From contig NZ_CP013232.1 of the NCBI RefSeq assembly GCF_001584145.1, forward strand, positions 1,984,001 through 2,048,000: a stretch of 64,000 nt of DNA, given 5' to 3'. Below the pieces are notes generated by a model, which worked only from the letters and a program-made list of their open reading frames with translations, had not been told where the DNA came from and made no database searches. Every line of letters starts with the position of its first letter. Position 1 is the stretch's first letter. Below, piece after piece: positions 44,689 to 54,267 of this stretch. This DNA is from Collimonas fungivorans. Its GTDB lineage: Bacteria > Pseudomonadota > Gammaproteobacteria > Burkholderiales > Burkholderiaceae_D. Made by a program: the position numbers and the translations under genes.

Positions 44689-45367
44689 CATATGCCACCC
44701 AGCCTTTGATGCTCAAGCCGGCGTAGAAAAGGCTGATATCCGAAAATCCGGCAGCTTCAAGCATCGCCACATCTTCCTCTGGCGACAGGACTGACAGCTT
44801 GCTGCTGATTGCTTCTCGGGTGGCTTGCGCATGGGCCGGGCCTGCTCCATCGGGGAGGCCATAGGCGACATGGCGAGCTATCCATTTCGACCGCTCGGGC
44901 TCAGTCTGCGGGAAGCTCAGGTGGACCACGATGAACGGCGCACCATCTTTCAATCGGCGCCGCAGTTCTTTCAGGGTTTCGAGACGCTGTTCGCGTGAAA
45001 TGAAATGGAAGGTCAATATGCATGTGGCGGCGTCGAAAAGCTCCTCCGGTGCGCTGCCGATGTAACCCTCATGCAAACGCACCCGCGCATCGTGTGAACT
45101 AGTCACCCGCCTGGCCAACCGCAGCATGTCGGCCGAGGGGTCGACGCCATCGAATGACCATCCTGGATGCGCTTCCGCCAGTGCCTTGATTTCCTGGCCG
45201 CCGCCGGCTCCCAAGACCAGCACGCGTCCGTCGGCAGGCATGTGCTCGGCGAGTAAAAGAGACACCATGCGATGCAGGCTGGAATAGCCCGGAACCTGCC
45301 GTGGCGGACCTTCGTTATAAGAATCCACGGTGCTTCCGGAAAACGCAGAGTCGGTATTATTGGACAT
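44669..45367 (-). CDS. SAM-dependent methyltransferase (CmoA-like)
   Basis: A 232-aa class I methyltransferase. Motif I is VLVLGAGGGQEIKALAE, then WSFDGVDPSADML, and post-motif FDAATCILTFHFI resembles CmoA-type enzymes. Substrate unknown. Converges with and overlaps the oxidoreductase gene by 20 bp. A 12-bp palindrome lies about 35 bp upstream of the start. Confidence 0.85.
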   Translation of the reverse strand: MSNNTDSAFSGSTVDSYNEGPPRQVPGYSSLHRMVSLLLAEHMPADGRVLVLGAGGGQEIKALAEAHPGWSFDGVDPSADMLRLARRVTSSHDARVRLHEGYIGSAPEELFDAATCILTFHFISREQRLETLKELRRRLKDGAPFIVVHLSFPQTEPERSKWIARHVAYGLPDGAGPAHAQATREAISSKLSVLSPEEDVAMLEAAGFSDISLFYAGLSIKGWVAYATGVQS

Positions 45368-45402
45368 GGAGCGCGTCCGAGAAATGGCTGGTTTTATTCA
45401 TG

Positions 45403-45414
45403 CAACATATGTTG
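45403..45414. promoter_or_regulatory. 12-bp palindrome upstream of the methyltransferase
   Basis: CAACATATGTTG, a perfect palindrome, is a plausible repressor operator. No regulator gene is adjacent on this side. Confidence 0.3.
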
Positions 45415-45461
45415 TTACATAATATCCGATGTGTCAAGGACAATGCCTGCTACTCGTCGTC

Positions 45462-45884
45462 CTATTGGTAATCAGGTATGAATCGCGCGGTCCGGGAGGA
45501 GTCGCCGTCCATCTGGATGCGGTAGAAGTAGCTTTTGTCGGCCTTGAGGTCCTGGTCTATGGCATTCAGGGAGCGCATGTCAAACGGATCGGTTGGCGCC
45601 GCGCCGAAAACATGCTTGCCTGGCGTGAGCATGAATTCCACTTTCTCGCCGGGATTCAGTGAGGCCGCTTTTTTGCCGTCTATGTAGAGATGCTGATATA
45701 CGCCGGGGCCAGAAGATCCGGCATCTCTCACAAACACCGCGCGGGCGCTGTTCGCCAGCGGCAGCGCATCGGCGCGGAATACGCGTTCCATCGGCACCGA
45801 CCGGGCATTGTTGATAGGGGCCGTGACAGTGGCGCAGCCGCCGGCCGAAATGAGTACCGAGAGTGCAAGCAATGTGTTTTTCAT
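45462..45884 (-). CDS. Lipoprotein, DUF2846-like
   Basis: 140 aa. Start ATG 45884 (MKNTLLALSVLISAGGC) gives a lipobox with Cys at about 17. The mature protein contains FVRDAGSSGPGVYQHLYIDGKKAASLNPGEKVEFMLTPGKHVFGA, a small PEGA-like beta domain of the DUF2846 type. Function unknown, envelope-located. Confidence 0.75.
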   Translation of the reverse strand: MKNTLLALSVLISAGGCATVTAPINNARSVPMERVFRADALPLANSARAVFVRDAGSSGPGVYQHLYIDGKKAASLNPGEKVEFMLTPGKHVFGAAPTDPFDMRSLNAIDQDLKADKSYFYRIQMDGDSSRTARFIPDYQ

Positions 45885-46174
45885 TTTTACTCCAAACAAT
45901 TGATTGTCATAAAGTAATTTGCAGCATAACCGATAGCGCATTTTTTACCAAAATAGTTTACGCGAGTCGCCAGGCTTGATCTCATCAAGATCATTAGCTG
46001 TTGTGGCTCGAATGTACCGTCGCGCAGGGGATAGTTTGTGAGAAATTGACGATATTCCTCATTTGCAAAAAATACTGTTTCCTGCAATGATCGCCGCTTG
46101 GCAATGCCTGGGAAAAGCCGCGCAATAGCCTTTTGGATCAGTCGATCTTAATGCTCGAAGTGAAATGAACCGTC

Positions 46175-46792
46175 ATGCGTTACCAGGGAAAAATCGCCAA
46201 TTGGAAAGATGACCAGGGTTTTGGTTTTGTCATCCCGAACGGTCGCAAGGAAAAAGCTTTTGTGCATGTCAAGGCCTTCGCCAGCCGTTCGCGTCGCCCG
46301 GCTGAAGGCGATCTCATTACCTATGAGTTGATCATGGACGAGAAGGGGCGTTTTCGTGCCGACGAAATCAGGTTTGCCGGCGAGAGGGCTGTGTCGGCGG
46401 CTTCCTCAGGAACCAGGTGGTTCGGCTTTGTCTTTATCGCTCTGTTCTTCTGTTTCTTGCTGGCGGCCGCATTGACGGCGTGGATTCCGCTGGCAGTGCC
46501 TGTCCTCTATCTTGCGGCAAGCGTCATTGCCTTTCTTGCGTATGCATTCGACAAGGACGCCGCGCAGAACAAACGATGGCGAACCAAGGAGAGCACGCTG
46601 CACCTGCTGGGACTTGCCGGCGGCTGGCCGGGCGCTTTCCTGGCCCAGAAAATCATGCGCCACAAATCGAAGAAAGAAGAATTCCAGGCAGTATTCTGGA
46701 TCACCATCATCCTGAATTGCTGTGCGCTCGGCTGGATTTTGACAAAGCCTGGCGCCGGTTTTTTGCGATCCGCCATTGCCCTGGCGGCGTGA
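46175..46792 (+). CDS. Cold-shock domain fused to DUF1294 membrane protein
   Basis: 205 aa. Residues 1-68 are a cold-shock domain (GKIANWKDDQGFGFVIPN... with the RNP1-like KGFGFV variant). Residues about 80-200 hold three or four membrane segments with the DUF1294 motifs YAFDKDAAQNKRWRTKESTLHLLGLAGGWPGAFLAQ. A known but uncharacterised fusion; it would tether a nucleic-acid-binding domain to the membrane. Confidence 0.87.
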   Translation: MRYQGKIANWKDDQGFGFVIPNGRKEKAFVHVKAFASRSRRPAEGDLITYELIMDEKGRFRADEIRFAGERAVSAASSGTRWFGFVFIALFFCFLLAAALTAWIPLAVPVLYLAASVIAFLAYAFDKDAAQNKRWRTKESTLHLLGLAGGWPGAFLAQKIMRHKSKKEEFQAVFWITIILNCCALGWILTKPGAGFLRSAIALAA

Positions 46793-46971
46793 TCCAAGGA
46801 TTGTCGATTTTCACTTTGAATTTGGGCCTGATGAATTTGGGCCTGATACATGATATTGCGCAGACGAACTAAGATGTCGTTGGCGAGAGAGCAATATGTT
46901 TGCAATGCTCGGTATCGCACATACGGCCGTGAAGGTTTCCGATAGATTCAAATTTTAGATCGGAGACTATC

Positions 46972-47385
46972 ATGTCAGCCAAGCGAAATTTTTCCCTATC
47001 CATATTTATTGCTTGCAAGGCAATGCGGCAACTGGCCATGGCGCTTTTTATCTCTGGCGCCTCGCTGGCCGCAACGGCCGCCGGCAATCCGCAAGATGCG
47101 AATGCGCGCTACCAGGCGGAACGGGCGGCCTGCCTGAACGGGCAATCGAACCAGGCGCGCGCAACTTGCCTGCGCGAAGCCGGCGCGGCTTTGCAAGAGT
47201 CGAAAAGAGGCCGTCTCGGCGACGATCAGGCGGCCGATCAGAGGAATGCTCTGTTGAGGTGCAATGCCTTGCCGGCCGATGACCGCGACGCTTGCCAGCG
47301 TCGCATAGCGGGCGAAGGCACGACCACCGGCAGCCTGCTTGAAGGCGGCGTGCTGCGCGAGCTGACCGTGCCGGATCGCAAATAG
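46972..47385 (+). CDS. Hypothetical exported protein
   Basis: 137 aa with an N-terminal hydrophobic signal (about 20-37, ending TAAG). The mature part has four Cys residues spaced in two pairs (RAACLNGQSNQARATC, LLRCNALPADDRDAC), suggesting disulphides in the periplasm. Similar small proteins are common in Burkholderiales; function unknown. Confidence 0.7.
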   Translation: MSAKRNFSLSIFIACKAMRQLAMALFISGASLAATAAGNPQDANARYQAERAACLNGQSNQARATCLREAGAALQESKRGRLGDDQAADQRNALLRCNALPADDRDACQRRIAGEGTTTGSLLEGGVLRELTVPDRK

Positions 47386-47700
47386 GCGTGCCGCCGCGGC
47401 GAATTGAAATGGGCCGGCTTGGCGGCAATCACGGGTATTTCCAGGCCGGCCAAAACCATGCCGCGCTGTTTGCTGCTTGTGTGGTCTGGATGTTTCATTG
47501 CTAAATGTTCAATGCATCAGTTTTCATGCATTCAGACGCTGCTAAATGCATGGAATTTTGAACTTGCGAAACGGGCGTGATGTCTTATTCCATCAGCTCC
47601 ATCGCAGGCGTCCGTGTGGCTTCAGGGCAGGCGCGGTTGTTAATGTCCAATACTGAGATGGGAATGCTGGTTTTACCACCTATTTTCAGGAGAGAAGAAA
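47386..47700. other. Gap without a gene
   Basis: About 315 bp. Short frames only. No clear terminator or regulatory motif was seen. Confidence 0.35.
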
Positions 47701-47967
47701 ATGCGAATTTCCTTTCTCGGTGCAATAGTTCACGATCCCAATTCCAACAGCGTCATCATTCCAGTCGTAATCGATAACAAGCTGACAAAATGCAATGTCA
47801 CCAAGGAATGCCTGGATAATAAATTCTATGCCGGGCCGCAGCCGGAAGACCGGCTGGCGACTTACCGCGGCCACAAGGTCGAGATCCAGATAGCGCTTGC
47901 CCACAAGCTCAGGGCGACGGGACGCCGCAACGGCGTTACACTGTTGGCAGACGATTTTAACGATTAG
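47701..47967 (+). CDS. DUF1488-like small protein
   Basis: 88 aa. The segment KLTKCNVTKECLDNKFYAGPQPEDRLATYRGHKVEIQIALAHKL resembles DUF1488 (E. coli YrdB). The ribosome site CAGGAGAGAAGAAA is strong. Function unknown. Confidence 0.65.
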   Translation: MRISFLGAIVHDPNSNSVIIPVVIDNKLTKCNVTKECLDNKFYAGPQPEDRLATYRGHKVEIQIALAHKLRATGRRNGVTLLADDFND

Positions 47968-48024
47968 ACAATCCTTCATTATTGCAAGCCGGTATACAAC
48001 CGGAACAGCGGATGGCCTAGCCTG

Positions 48025-48320
48025 CATATCAAACCAGTCATATCCAGGCTGATCGCTCTCTGCGCGGTCAGCCTCGTTTTGTGCGCGGGTGCGGCGCAAG
48101 CGGATGAAATCGATGTGATGAACTCGGGCGGTTTCACTGCCGCCTACAAAACCCTGCAGCCAAAATTCGAAGCGGCTGCCGGCCATGTGCTGATAACCGC
48201 CTGGGGGCCGTCAATGGGCAAGGCGCCGGAAGCGATTCCCAACCGCTTGTAGCGGGGCGAGCCGGCGGATGTGGTGATCATGGTCGGCTATGCCCTGGAT
48301 GACCTGATCAAGCAGGTCCA
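48025..48320 (+). pseudogene. Remnant of a ModA-like periplasmic binding protein
   Basis: The frame reads a signal peptide (LIALCAVSLVLCAGAAQADE) and VMNSGGFTAAYKTLQPKFEAAAGH, WGPSMGKAPEAIPNRL, then an in-frame TAG at 48250-48252, and continues RGEPADVVIMVGYALDDLIKQ. The start codon is lost and homology ends near 48320, leaving about a third of a normal gene. It is beyond function. Confidence 0.75.
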
Positions 48321-48428
48321 GAGCATCACCACCTTTGCGGTCGGCATTCATCGAATATTCATTCGTAGGCAGCGGCGGCAATCGATTACCATGTCTGATC
48401 TGCCGACCAATATCTCTATCTGAACCAT

Positions 48429-48605
48429 ATGAAATTACCGATCGCTATAGTCATAGGCTGCGCCATCATCGCAGTCGCCATATTCCTGGGCCTTACCTAC
48501 GACAAGCGCACATGGATGGAGTCATGCACCAGCGGTAACGAACTTTTCCTCAAGGACCAGACGACGCAAACCTGCGAGCTGCAATACGTCAAATCCAGAA
48601 AATGA
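48429..48605 (+). CDS. Small single-span membrane protein (58 aa)
   Basis: A 58-codon frame. Residues 4-22 form a membrane helix (IAIVIGCAIIAVAIFLGLT), followed by a short basic/polar tail with two Cys residues (ESCTSGNE, QTCELQ) that could pair outside the membrane. No strong ribosome site. Supported by composition and architecture only. Confidence 0.5.
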   Translation: MKLPIAIVIGCAIIAVAIFLGLTYDKRTWMESCTSGNELFLKDQTTQTCELQYVKSRK

Positions 48606-48659
48606 ATCGCGAGGGTGGGTAGCTTGCCATTGTGACCTGGCGCTGCTGGGACGATTTTT

Positions 48660-49271
48660 TCATCTTTCGGTCAACGCCAGCTTGACCGCCAAGGCGCCGA
48701 ACGCCGCTGCAAAACTGCGCCGCATCCAGGCCATGACATTCGGCCGCGACACTACGCGGTCGCGCATGACTGCGGCAAACACGCCATAGCCCGAAAAAAT
48801 GACGAAAGTGGCCAGCATGAAAGTGCCGGACAGCTCCAGCATGCGCAGCAGCGGGTGCGCTTCCTGGGGGCTGACGAACTGCGGCAAGAACGCGACGAAG
48901 AAAATCGATAGCTTGGGATTGAGGATGTTGATGAGGATGCCATCGATGATCACGCGCAGGTCCGAGCGTTGGTCCTGGACCTGGTCGACCCGCAATGCGC
49001 CTTTTTCGCGCAGGGAGTTCCAGGCCATGAACAGCAGATAGGTGATGCCCGCATATTTGATGGCGTTGAAGGCGAGCGCGCTGGCGTGCAGGATCGCCGC
49101 CAGTCCGAAGATGGCGGCGCCGAGGTGCGGCAGGATGCCCAGCGTGCAGCTGAAGGCAGCCAGGACGCTGGCTTTAGCTCCGCGCGACAGGCCGGCAGAC
49201 AAGGTGTAGATCACCCCGGTGCCGGGCGATGCGACAATGATCAAGGTCGTCAGCAGGAATCCGAGCGTCAT
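48660..49271 (-). CDS. LysE/RhtB-family amino-acid exporter
   Basis: 203 aa with about six membrane segments. The family motif SPGTGVIYTLSAGLSRGAKASVLAAFSCTLG occurs at the N-terminus. Exports amino acids or related metabolites; substrate not assigned. GAGGGCA precedes the ATG. Confidence 0.87.
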   Translation of the reverse strand: MTLGFLLTTLIIVASPGTGVIYTLSAGLSRGAKASVLAAFSCTLGILPHLGAAIFGLAAILHASALAFNAIKYAGITYLLFMAWNSLREKGALRVDQVQDQRSDLRVIIDGILINILNPKLSIFFVAFLPQFVSPQEAHPLLRMLELSGTFMLATFVIFSGYGVFAAVMRDRVVSRPNVMAWMRRSFAAAFGALAVKLALTER

Positions 49272-49570
49272 GGGCTTGCCCTCAATGGTTTGAGCTTGCA
49301 GGGTGGATGGCTAGTCGCGATTGCAAAGTCTATCATTGAAAACCGGTTTGGAATCCGGGGAGCAGCCGCGGGAGAAGGAGGAGGGCAATGGGAGGAGGGC
49401 AATGCGGGGGAAAATGCACTGACGCACAAGCCGGCAACGGCAGCGAGTCACGGCTTCCAGTCATGTTTGCTGCGCGCCATGCCTGGACTTTACTGGCCGG
49501 TCCCCATGCTGGCGAAACCAGATGACACCGTCCAGCTTTGTGCAGGCAAGTCTTGCGACGCCAGGTATTT
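49272..49570. other. Gap with a purine-rich direct repeat
   Basis: About 300 bp between lysE-like and the cspA terminator. Around 49376-49407 GGAGGAGGGCAATG-type units repeat. No gene. Confidence 0.35.
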
Positions 49571-49574
49571 TATT

Positions 49575-49602
49575 CGAAAGCTGCAGGACAGCTTTCGAGG
49601 TC
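49575..49602 (-). terminator. Terminator of the cold-shock gene
   Basis: CGAAAGCTG and CAGCTTTCG form a 9-bp perfect stem with a 5-base loop, followed on the minus strand by AATAAAAT. Confidence 0.7.
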
Positions 49603-49621
49603 TAACACTCGTAATCGAGTT

Positions 49622-49825
49622 TCAGGGATTTTGAATGTTGGATGCCTGCTTGCCTTTCGGGCCTTGGGTAACATCGAATGTCACTTTCTGGCCTTCTTTG
49701 AGCGTCTTGAAACCTTCCATGTTGATCGCGGAGAAATGCGCGAACAAGTCTTCGCCACCATCGTCCGGCGTAATGAAACCGAAACCTTTGGAGTCGTTGA
49801 ACCACTTAACAGTACCTGTTGCCAT
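49622..49825 (-). CDS. cspA: Cold-shock protein (CspA family)
   Basis: A 67-aa single OB-fold RNA chaperone. RNP1 is KGFGFITP and RNP2 DLFAHFSAI; the start [17 protein letters not shown] is canonical. The 200-bp space up to otsA allows the long 5' leader usual for these genes. AAAGATCATT precedes the ATG. Confidence 0.95.
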   Translation of the reverse strand: MATGTVKWFNDSKGFGFITPDDGGEDLFAHFSAINMEGFKTLKEGQKVTFDVTQGPKGKQASNIQNP

Positions 49826-50028
49826 AATGATCTTTCAAATGTGTTAGCTACGGGCCAAGGTTAGTAGCGCCAGGAAAATGCTTCTGTACGTTAATTAACA
49901 TAGCGCCGCGGGTCGGGCCGAAAACAGGGTGCGTCCCGGCATCGATAAGTATCCTCCTAAATTTCTGTTTTTGCCAAGAGAGTTGCCGAAATAATACAGA
50001 TATCCAGCTATTTGATATCTGCCATCCC

Positions 50029-51405
50029 TTAGCGAACGTTCGCCAATGCTTCCAGAAACTGCCCGCACCACCAGTGCACATCGTATTTGCGCACGTTCTC
50101 CAGCAGCGCCGCATGGCGCGCCTGGCGCTCCGCCAGTGGCATTTGCAGGGCGCGCTGGATGGCTTGCGCCGTGCCCGGGATGTCATAGGGATTGACCAGC
50201 AGCGCTTCCTTCAACTGTTCGGCGGCGCCGGCAAAACGCGACAGCACCAGTACTCCCGGATCGGCGGCATCCTGCGCCGCGATGAATTCCTTGGCGACCA
50301 GGTTCATGCCGTCGCGCAGCGGCGTTACCAGCGCCACGTCGCAAGCCTGGTATAAACCTGGCAGCCGGCGCCGCGCCACCGCGCGATGGATATAGCGTAT
50401 CGGCATCCAGTCGAGGTCGCCGTAGTTGCCGTTGATGGCGCCGCACAGGCTTTCCAGCTCATGCTGGATGTCGCTGTAGGCGTCGACATCTTCGCGGCTG
50501 GGCGCAGCTATCTGCAGCAAGGTCGCGCTGTGCCGGTTCTCGGGATATTCATTGAGCAGTTCGCCGAAGGCGCGGATGCGCTGCGGCAGTCCTTTTGAAT
50601 AATCGAGGCGGTCAACCCCGATCAGTAGCCGCCGGCGCGAATATTCGCGGCAAGTGGTTTCATAGGTTTCCTGCGATTCGCGCGCCCGCCCCAAGCGATG
50701 GAAGTCGTCGATGTCGATCCCGATCGGAAACGCACCGGCTTGCACCGTGCTGTTGAAGGCGCGGAACTGGCCGACGCCGACGGTTTCCGCGGTGGCTTCG
50801 GCTTTCACGTAGTGAGCGAAATTCAGCAGGTCGGCCTCGCTCTGGAAACCCACGAGGTCGTAGGCGAACAGGGCACGCATCAGCCATTCATGGGACGGGA
50901 TCGCCGCCAGGATCTGTTGCGGCGGCAGCGGGATGTGCAAAAAGAAGCCGATCTTGTTGCCGCAGCCCATGGCGCGCAGTTCGGCTGCCAGCGGGATCAG
51001 GTGGTAGTCGTGGATCCAGATCATGTCGTCCGGCTTCAGCAGCGGCATCAGCTTGCGCGCGAACAGATGGTTGACGCGGCGATAGCCGCTCAGGTAGCCG
51101 GACTCCAGGTTGGCCAGGTCGAGCCGGTAATGGAAGATCGGCCACAGCACGCCGTTGGCGTAGCCGCGGTAATAGGCGTCATGGTCTTCCTGGCACAGGT
51201 CCATTTCGGCCAGCGTCACTTGGCCGGCCTGGTGCACGCGCAGTTCTCCCTCGCCGGGAGTGCCGTCCTTGACCACCGTACCGCTCCAGCCGAACCACAG
51301 GCCGCCGGTTTTCTTGAGGGTTTCGCCTAGCGCCACCGCCAGACCTCCTGCCGCGGGTTTGCGCGGATCAGCGAGTCGGTTGGATACTACGACCAGCCGG
51401 GACAT
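50029..51405 (-). CDS. otsA: Trehalose-6-phosphate synthase
   Basis: A 458-aa GT20 glycosyltransferase joining UDP-glucose and glucose-6-phosphate. Seen: [61 protein letters not shown], and [19 protein letters not shown] 51405 follows AGGAA; the frame is open further upstream. Last gene of the otsB - GH15 - otsA cluster, for the osmotic/desiccation protectant trehalose. Confidence 0.94.
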   Translation of the reverse strand: MSRLVVVSNRLADPRKPAAGGLAVALGETLKKTGGLWFGWSGTVVKDGTPGEGELRVHQAGQVTLAEMDLCQEDHDAYYRGYANGVLWPIFHYRLDLANLESGYLSGYRRVNHLFARKLMPLLKPDDMIWIHDYHLIPLAAELRAMGCGNKIGFFLHIPLPPQQILAAIPSHEWLMRALFAYDLVGFQSEADLLNFAHYVKAEATAETVGVGQFRAFNSTVQAGAFPIGIDIDDFHRLGRARESQETYETTCREYSRRRLLIGVDRLDYSKGLPQRIRAFGELLNEYPENRHSATLLQIAAPSREDVDAYSDIQHELESLCGAINGNYGDLDWMPIRYIHRAVARRRLPGLYQACDVALVTPLRDGMNLVAKEFIAAQDAADPGVLVLSRFAGAAEQLKEALLVNPYDIPGTAQAIQRALQMPLAERQARHAALLENVRKYDVHWWCGQFLEALANVR

Positions 51406-51451
51406 GGGCAGATTCCTTTCTTGTTGTGGATGAGGTGTTTTGCAATCGCGT

Positions 51452-53377
51452 TCAGATGGCGCTCTCCCAGGCTGCGGAAAGGCGCATGGCGCAGTTGATG
51501 ATGCCAACCATGGAATAGGTCTGGGGGAAGTTGCCCCACATTTCGCCGGTGACCGGATGGGTGTCTTCGGACAGCAGGCCGAGATGGTTGCGGGTAGCCA
51601 GCATGGTCTCGAAAATCTCGCGCGCCTGTTCTTTGCGGCCTATGCGCGCCAGCGCGTCGATGCGCCAGAAGGTGCAGATATTGAATGCCGTTTCCGGCCG
51701 GCCGAAATCGTCGGGTGCTTCGTAGCGCCGCATGTAAGGGCCGTCGCACAGATATTTTTCCAGGGCGTCGACGGTGGCGATGAAACGCTGGTCGGTCGGC
51801 GCGACCAGGCCGACTTCCACCATCAGCAGCACGCTGGCGTCGAGGTCGCGGCCGCCGAAACTTTCGGCATACGCCTGGCGTTCCTCATTCCAGGATTCGC
51901 TCAGGATGCGCTGGCCGATGGTCGCCGCGCGTTCGTGCCAGTAAGCGGCGCGTTCTCCCAGCTCCAGTTTGCTGGCGATCTTGGCCAGGCGGTCGCAGGC
52001 GGCCCAGCTCATCAGCGCTGATGAAGTATGGATGCGCGAACGGGTGCGCAGCTCCCACATGCCGGCGTCCGGCTGGTCATACAGGGTAAAGGCGCGCTCG
52101 CCGCAAGCTTCCAGATGCTGGAACTGTTCGACGCCGGAGCGGTGCAGCAGCCGCTCGTCGTGGAACGACTGTGCAGCGCCGAGCACGATATTGCCGTAGA
52201 CGTCATGCTGGAAATGCTCGTAAGCCTGGTTGCCGACGCGCACCGGCTGGTGGTTGCGGTAACCGGGCAGGTGGTCCAGGGTGACTTCCGGCAGTGCTTC
52301 TTCGAGGCCGATGCCGTACAGGGGCTGGATATGGCCGCCGGCGCTCCTGACAACGACATTGCCGAGCCAGCGCAGGTAGTCTTCCATGGTGCCCAGTTCG
52401 GACAAACTGTTGAGTGCGCGCACCACAAAAAACGCATCGCGCAGCCAGCAAAAGCGGTAATCCCAATTGCGCGCGCTGCCCGGCGCTTCCGGCACGCTGG
52501 TGGTCATCGCGGCGACGATGGCGCCGGTGTCTTCGCACAAGGACAGTTTGAGCGTGATGGCGGCGCGGATCACGGCGGCTTGCCATTCCAGTGGCGTCGC
52601 CAGGGCGCGGCTCCAGCTGCGCCAGTAAGCCAGGGTTTCCTGTTCGAAGGTGCGGGCGGTGTCGCCGATGCCGTTGACCAGGGTTTCGTCCGGCCCCAGG
52701 AGAAAGTTGTAAGGCCGGCTGACCACGAACGAGGTTTCCGCCAGCAGGTAGCTGATGGGAGCGTCGGTATTCAGGCGCAGGGTCTGTTCCGAGCCGACAT
52801 ATCGCAGGTGGTTGCTGCCGCGCGTGATCACCGGTATTTCGCGGCCCCAGTCGAAACGCGGGCGCAGCAATATGCGCAGGCGCGGCGCGCCGCTCAGCGG
52901 ATGCAGGCGGCGCACCAGGGTCAGCGGCCGGAAGAAACGGCCACGGCTGGGAAAGCGCGGGGCGAAATCGGTAATTTCCACGCCTTGTCCCAGAGTGTCG
53001 AACAGGCGGGTATGCAGCACCGCGGTGTTCGGTTCATACCATTGCTCGCTATGGGAAAAATTCTCCAGCTGGAAACTCCACAAGCTGCCGTTTTCGCTGG
53101 GATCGAGCAAGGCGTTGAACACCGGGTCGCCGTCGAAGCGGGGCAAACAGCACCAGACCACGCGTCCGAGCTTGTCGATCAACGCATTCAGCGCGCAGTT
53201 GCCGACGACGCCGAGGTCGAGAGAAGAAGTGGATGGTATGGCGCCGGCTGTAATCACATCGGCAGCCGGCGCTGCGGCAGCCGTTGCTGCTGCAACCGGC
53301 GCTGCTGCAACCGGCGCTGCGACAACCGTAGCGGCCAGCGTTTCGGCGGCCGACGCTTCGGTAGGTGGCTTGGTCAT
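51452..53377 (-). CDS. Glycoside hydrolase family 15 protein (trehalase/glucoamylase-like)
   Basis: 641 aa. GH15 alpha/alpha barrel with NWDYRFCWLRDAFFVVRAL, GNQAYEHFQHDVYGNIVL and a C-terminal WRIDALARIGR. N-terminal 45 residues are an Ala/Val/Pro-rich repeat encoded by near-identical 15-bp units, unlikely to be structured. The gene sits between otsB and otsA on the same strand, with 17 and 46 bp gaps, so it is co-expressed with trehalose synthesis and may recycle trehalose or trim glucans. Confidence 0.88.
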   Translation of the reverse strand: MTKPPTEASAAETLAATVVAAPVAAAPVAAATAAAAPAADVITAGAIPSTSSLDLGVVGNCALNALIDKLGRVVWCCLPRFDGDPVFNALLDPSENGSLWSFQLENFSHSEQWYEPNTAVLHTRLFDTLGQGVEITDFAPRFPSRGRFFRPLTLVRRLHPLSGAPRLRILLRPRFDWGREIPVITRGSNHLRYVGSEQTLRLNTDAPISYLLAETSFVVSRPYNFLLGPDETLVNGIGDTARTFEQETLAYWRSWSRALATPLEWQAAVIRAAITLKLSLCEDTGAIVAAMTTSVPEAPGSARNWDYRFCWLRDAFFVVRALNSLSELGTMEDYLRWLGNVVVRSAGGHIQPLYGIGLEEALPEVTLDHLPGYRNHQPVRVGNQAYEHFQHDVYGNIVLGAAQSFHDERLLHRSGVEQFQHLEACGERAFTLYDQPDAGMWELRTRSRIHTSSALMSWAACDRLAKIASKLELGERAAYWHERAATIGQRILSESWNEERQAYAESFGGRDLDASVLLMVEVGLVAPTDQRFIATVDALEKYLCDGPYMRRYEAPDDFGRPETAFNICTFWRIDALARIGRKEQAREIFETMLATRNHLGLLSEDTHPVTGEMWGNFPQTYSMVGIINCAMRLSAAWESAI

Positions 53378-53394
53378 GACTTCCCCTTCGATTA

Positions 53395-54171
53395 TTATTG
53401 TGAATGCTTCAGCACCTGCGCCAGCATGCTGCGTACCGCGGCCGGGCTGGCGATGCGCGCGCGCGCCAGGCTGGGGCCGGGGCCTACCTTGATGCCGAGG
53501 CCGCCGGCTGCTTCCGACTGGACCCAGGCAAAGCCGACCTCATCGGTAATGTCGTCGCCGATGAACAGCGGCCGGCGGCCGGCAAACGGCGCTTCTTCCA
53601 TGAAAGCTGCAATCGCCTTGCCTTTGTCGGCGTCGGCCGCCTTGGCTTCGACCACCATATTGCCGCGCAATAGCGCAAATCCTTGTTCGTGCGCCAAGGC
53701 TTCGCTCATTGCTTGCACGCAGATCTGTTCCAGGTGAGGAGCGCGCCGGTAATGCAGGGCCAGTGCGCCGCGTTTGACTTCCAGCAGCAGTCCGGCATGC
53801 TGCTGCGTCAGCGGCTGCAGGCAAGCCAGCAAGCGTTCGATGTCGGGCACCTGCAGTTGCGTCATGCGGCCATCGGCGCTGCGGCGCTCGGCGCCGTGTA
53901 CGCCGGCCACGGGTAAACGCAGGGGCGCAAGAAAATGGTCGATCTGCTTTAACGGACGGCCGCTGACAATGGCCAGCGCTCCGTTTGCAGCATGTTGGAG
54001 CCGTTGCAAGGTTGTTATCAAGTCTGGCGGCAGCACCACGCTTTCCGGCAGCGGGGCAAAATCGACCAGGGTATTGTCGAAGTCCAGAAACAACGCATCA
54101 GCGGCAAAGTCGTAGTCACGATTTTGTGGAGGCATGTTATGTATGGTGGCGGAACGCCGGATTAGTTCCAT
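53395..54171 (-). CDS. otsB: Trehalose-6-phosphate phosphatase
   Basis: A 258-aa HAD phosphatase. DxDxT motif FLDFDNTL, the SGRPLKQIDHFL motif II, and GDDITDE motif III. Releases trehalose from trehalose-6-phosphate made by OtsA. An ATG 12 codons in (54135) is an alternative start; neither has a clear ribosome site. First gene of the cluster. Confidence 0.9.
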   Translation of the reverse strand: MELIRRSATIHNMPPQNRDYDFAADALFLDFDNTLVDFAPLPESVVLPPDLITTLQRLQHAANGALAIVSGRPLKQIDHFLAPLRLPVAGVHGAERRSADGRMTQLQVPDIERLLACLQPLTQQHAGLLLEVKRGALALHYRRAPHLEQICVQAMSEALAHEQGFALLRGNMVVEAKAADADKGKAIAAFMEEAPFAGRRPLFIGDDITDEVGFAWVQSEAAGGLGIKVGPGPSLARARIASPAAVRSMLAQVLKHSQ

Positions 54172-54267
54172 GACAAAAGTGACAGATGATCATTTGTCAT
54201 CAAAGCCAGGCTGAAAAAACGCTCGGGAAACGGGGCGGCGGCGCTGTCGATGCGCCGCCCCGGCTTG

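Noticed and set aside
52028-53737. 569-codon plus-strand open frame
   Set aside because: Antisense to GH15 and otsB, which carry clear catalytic motifs.
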